NCBI GenBank assembly: GCA_024276825.1
Contig: JAJRWI010000040.1
Location: 1 to 35,645 of the forward strand
Reading direction: 5' to 3'
DNA: 35,645 nt
Source: an archaeon
Lineage (GTDB): Archaea; Asgardarchaeota; Thorarchaeia; Thorarchaeales; Thorarchaeaceae
Shown here: piece after piece, positions 32,610-35,645 of the stretch
How the letters are laid out: each line of letters starts with the position of its first letter
Position numbering within the stretch: the first letter of the stretch is position 1
The notes under the pieces: generated by a model
Databases searched by the model: none
Told to the model about the DNA's origin: nothing
What the model saw: only the letters and a program-made list of their open reading frames with translations
Position numbers and translations under genes: made by a program

Positions 32610-35600
32610 ATGAAATACAAGTTATTGACTCTGGTTGCATTAGTAATGCTCACCCTAGGGGGCTTTGCATTTATCCCATCGATGCCAATGGATAATGGCC
32701 CCTTCGAAGAGCTGGCACCCGCTAATGAATATTCAACGACTCAGATGACACAAATTGACATCGATCAAGATGAGTTTCAAAATCAAATATTAGACACTCT
32801 TGTTGGCGATACACGACCTGGAATACCCTCAGACTATGATCTGGGCGGAATTCTACAAGATAAGGATAATCAATACAAAACAATCTTTGAACCTTGGAAG
32901 ACTAAGGCTGCAATTCATGCAGTGGCCTATGATGAGGACACAGGATTTCTTGCTCTAGGTGGTGGCTATCTCTACGACAACGAGGTCCACATATTTCGTT
33001 TGAATCCTGAAACCAACAGGTTCGATAAGGTCTGGGACTCGGGAGACAGCATAATCAAGTCAGATGTTATTGCATTGGACTGGGGTGACACTGATCTCAA
33101 TGACTTCATTGAGGTTGTAGCTGCAAGTTCTGACGGGTTTGTCTATCTCTTTGAACAACGCCACATCTATGATCCGCAAGCTAATACTGAGAATATGTTT
33201 GATCATGTATGGACAAGTCCCTATACTTTCAGAGCATTTGATGTGAAGATCTACGATGCAGACAGGGACTATCGCGATGACATTATCATTGGAAGTTGGG
33301 ATGGCAAGGTCAGATGCTTTGAATATGATGACCACAGTGGTTATCCATTTGCAGAGGAGCATTGGATAAGCTTCCGTGAGGTCTGGAACTCTGGTGATGC
33401 CATTGATGGAAAAATCTATTCTATCGGTTATGGTGATACAAACTATAATGGTCTGCCAGAAATTGTAGCAGGCACTCGCGAGGGGCGTGTGTATGTCTTC
33501 GAGAATGCCGGAGTGCATTTGATGATCAATGGCGAGCCATTTCCACTGATCAATGACAACAACTATGACCTTGTTTGGACCTCCAAGAACTACACATGGC
33601 GACCGATCATGAGCATGGAGGTTGGAGAGCTTGATGGGACTCCCGGTGAGGAGATTGCCATGGTTGCTCAGGGTCAGGGGGTCTTCGTATTGAATTGGGA
33701 CGATGTTCGTCAGACCTATGATTATCATCGAGTCTTTAGACCATGGGATGCATGGCAAACCTCCGAGGTCGCTCCTTGGAGACTTGATTTTTGGGCAGAC
33801 AGTGTGGTTTCGGCAAATAATGTCACTTATCAACTTGCAAATGGAACAATAATTTCAGAACCTATCTCCTACAAGTACATTGGTGGTGGCCTATTCGATC
33901 CTGACGCAGAGTGCTATCCTTACAACACAGGAATGGCAAACGCGACCGATGGCTACTATTCTACTTTCAACGCGTTGCACAAGCCAAATGCAACAGCAGT
34001 GATAGACTTTGGGAAAGATGAAGAGGGTACTGGTAGTGCCAGTGTTGATTATGACATTGTAATACGATTTGATTCTGCTCCCAATATTAATGACATAAAC
34101 ATCTCCATTGGACAGTCATCCACTGATTTCAAACAGGTGAATCAAAGTCGAATGTTTGTTCTTGGTTCAAATCTGTATATTGATGTTGATGATGTTCTAT
34201 CGGCAGAACAATGGGACTGGTTCCGCTACATGCAGATTGTTGTCTTTCATGGCATGATTTACAAGATTGACTCAATTGAGCTCATGCAGGTCTATACCCA
34301 AATCACTTCTGCACTTACTGTAGCAATTGGTCCACTACCGAACGAGTTCAATTACTATGGTCCTCCTGACTCGTCAAACAGACTCATTGTGTCGACCGTG
34401 ATTGGAAACTTCTATGCCTTTGATTACAATGAAGTGAACGAGGACTATGATCTCATCTGGGACTCTTCACGTGATGATTTCTATTCACTTGGGACAAATG
34501 TCTGGGATATGAAATACATTGGATACTCTACAACAATCCCAATATTTCTCATGGGTGGAGTTGGATATAGCATGCCTTCCACATCGGGCAATTATCGTCA
34601 TGTGAGTGTTGGCGATCTTGATATAGTCGGTGATTGGACAGGAACTTCATTCCCGCATGATGTTCTTGTTATGGACACAAACAACGATATCACAGTCTAT
34701 CATGCACAAGGCCCATTGCTAACACAGGACACAACTGCAGGTAGCTATTTCGCCCCGATTAAGACTGAGATCGGCGATATTCCCGCATCAATTGAACTCG
34801 CATATTTGATTAATGGGCAGACCGTTGCAGTCGTTGGAACCTTTGATGATACTATTTCAACATCTGCAATATATGGGCAGGCACCTGGTACGCAGATTGG
34901 AAACATCCTATTCTTCTCACGTCCTGATGCCTCAAGTGCCTTTGAAACTCTAAATCAGCCAATGATAGATGACTTAGATAAGACTGGTGACATTGTTGTT
35001 GCCCTTAGTAACGCAAAAACAACCCCAAGGATGACATTTGTCGACTGGGATGGGGACAGTGACCTGGACATGCTGCTATCAACTGGGTTCCTCTATTATG
35101 TTGAAAACTTGGGAATCCCATCTGGTGATACTTGGCCAGAATTTGTGTTGCATCGCGGCTACTTTGAAACAATCAATGATATCAGTTCAATGAATGACTA
35201 TTGGGGTAAACCTGATGCGCTCGATATTGACCAAGACGGAGATCTTGATATTGTTTTGAACTATGACACTCGAAAGGGTGCCACTGTATGGATGAATGAA
35301 GGAACAAGTGATGAACCCATCTGGGTGCAGAACAAGAAGATACTATCCAACACTCGTCCAGAAACAAACTTGAAGTTCAATAATTACACAAATCTAATTG
35401 TAGTTCCTATGAGCTGGGCGCTTCCGCCAAAATTCTGGCAAGAATACAATGATCAATACGAGTCATTTGCTGATTCGGAGTATACACTAATGGCCTATAA
35501 TCCAAACTATGAATCTGCCATCTTCCTCTGGCCCGTCTATAATCAGGTGAGCAGCTATGTAGTAGCTACTTATCCAACAGTGAGAAAACTTGACTTTGCA

Positions 35601-35645
35601 ATACAATCAGAGGGAGGGTATAACTTTGGTTATCATATTATGGAC
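32610..35645 (+). CDS. Secreted FG-GAP/VCBS-repeat surface protein (partial, cut by right edge)
   Basis: 1012 codons are open from ATG 32610 to the window end with no stop. The N-terminus is a signal peptide (MKYKLLTLVALVMLTLGGFA). The rest is beta-rich with FG-GAP/VCBS-like repeats: DTDLNDFIEVVAASSDGFVY, DADRDYRDDIIIGSWDGKVR, DTNYNGLPEIVAGTREGRVY, DGTPGEEIAMVAQGQGVFVL, and later DWDGDSDLDMLLS and DIDQDGDLDIVLN. Between the two groups (about 410-580) is a stretch that could be a separate lectin-like beta-sandwich. Such repeats fold as beta-propellers on the cell surface and bind ligands or partner proteins. The start follows the giant protein's stop by two bases, so both are made together. 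The C-terminus, and whether it has a membrane anchor, lie outside the window. Confidence 0.85.
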   Translation, partial: MKYKLLTLVALVMLTLGGFAFIPSMPMDNGPFEELAPANEYSTTQMTQIDIDQDEFQNQILDTLVGDTRPGIPSDYDLGGILQDKDNQYKTIFEPWKTKAAIHAVAYDEDTGFLALGGGYLYDNEVHIFRLNPETNRFDKVWDSGDSIIKSDVIALDWGDTDLNDFIEVVAASSDGFVYLFEQRHIYDPQANTENMFDHVWTSPYTFRAFDVKIYDADRDYRDDIIIGSWDGKVRCFEYDDHSGYPFAEEHWISFREVWNSGDAIDGKIYSIGYGDTNYNGLPEIVAGTREGRVYVFENAGVHLMINGEPFPLINDNNYDLVWTSKNYTWRPIMSMEVGELDGTPGEEIAMVAQGQGVFVLNWDDVRQTYDYHRVFRPWDAWQTSEVAPWRLDFWADSVVSANNVTYQLANGTIISEPISYKYIGGGLFDPDAECYPYNTGMANATDGYYSTFNALHKPNATAVIDFGKDEEGTGSASVDYDIVIRFDSAPNINDINISIGQSSTDFKQVNQSRMFVLGSNLYIDVDDVLSAEQWDWFRYMQIVVFHGMIYKIDSIELMQVYTQITSALTVAIGPLPNEFNYYGPPDSSNRLIVSTVIGNFYAFDYNEVNEDYDLIWDSSRDDFYSLGTNVWDMKYIGYSTTIPIFLMGGVGYSMPSTSGNYRHVSVGDLDIVGDWTGTSFPHDVLVMDTNNDITVYHAQGPLLTQDTTAGSYFAPIKTEIGDIPASIELAYLINGQTVAVVGTFDDTISTSAIYGQAPGTQIGNILFFSRPDASSAFETLNQPMIDDLDKTGDIVVALSNAKTTPRMTFVDWDGDSDLDMLLSTGFLYYVENLGIPSGDTWPEFVLHRGYFETINDISSMNDYWGKPDALDIDQDGDLDIVLNYDTRKGATVWMNEGTSDEPIWVQNKKILSNTRPETNLKFNNYTNLIVVPMSWALPPKFWQEYNDQYESFADSEYTLMAYNPNYESAIFLWPVYNQVSSYVVATYPTVRKLDFAIQSEGGYNFGYHIMD

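Noticed and set aside
31936..32640. 234-codon minus-strand frame across the end of the giant surface gene
   Set aside because: Shadow of the Asp-rich repeats and Lys-rich tail; its composition is unlike a folded protein and no ribosome site is seen.
33060..33833. 257-codon open frame on the minus strand
   Set aside because: It lies wholly opposite the FG-GAP gene, has no coherent domain pattern, and the plus-strand frame has a signal peptide and clear repeats.

Overview
The window looks like chromosomal DNA of an archaeon, most probably an Asgard (Promethearchaeota) lineage, possibly Thorarchaeia-like; the exact class is a guess. Pointers are a Ras/Arf-like small GTPase co-transcribed with a V4R (Bet3/TRAPP-related fold) protein, a longin-like protein in a two-component operon, a geranylgeranyl-reductase-family flavoprotein, archaeal TATA boxes about 27 nt before likely leaderless starts, and many cytosolic histidine kinases with HDLRN-type H-boxes. 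Base composition is moderately AT-rich. I saw no tRNA, rRNA, CRISPR array, transposase or integrase.

Layout. 1-1622: the 3' part of a molybdopterin oxidoreductase gene with a ferredoxin-like stretch, a small two-helix membrane protein, and a decayed copy of the oxidoreductase 3' end. 1752-5711 (minus): a HEAT/LRV-repeat membrane protein and a receptor-like single-pass protein (FG-GAP propeller, calcium-binding TSP3-like repeats, one membrane helix, cytoplasmic Cys4 domain). 5902-6966: M29 aminopeptidase. 7010-9638 (minus): two unrecognised zinc-site proteins in one operon. 9746-12148 (plus): a small winged-helix membrane protein, a TauE/SafE exporter and an SDR dehydrogenase. 12276-13863 (plus): an overlapping three-gene operon of small GTPase, winged-helix protein and V4R protein. 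13860-16604 (minus): geranylgeranyl-reductase-family protein and a GPH-type sugar/cation symporter.

16679-25723 is a signalling island: five histidine kinases (one fused behind a receiver domain), one CheY-like regulator and one longin-like/winged-helix protein. None of the kinases shows a membrane helix, and no classical DNA-binding response regulator is present. The HK-RR-longin operon (25723 to 22980) links two-component signalling to a fold better known from eukaryotic trafficking and small-GTPase complexes.

26080 to the right edge holds a surface operon: a 2175-residue secreted, membrane-anchored protein with about 26 Asp-rich TSP3-like calcium loops, followed 2 nt later by a secreted FG-GAP-repeat protein that is still open at the window end (over 1012 residues). 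It repeats, split over two proteins, the module combination found in the single protein at 3351-5711.

The strongest leads for something undescribed are the GTPase/winged-helix/V4R operon, whose GTPase lacks a normal start codon; the HK-RR-longin operon; and the propeller/TSP3 surface proteins with their cytoplasmic or operonic partners.
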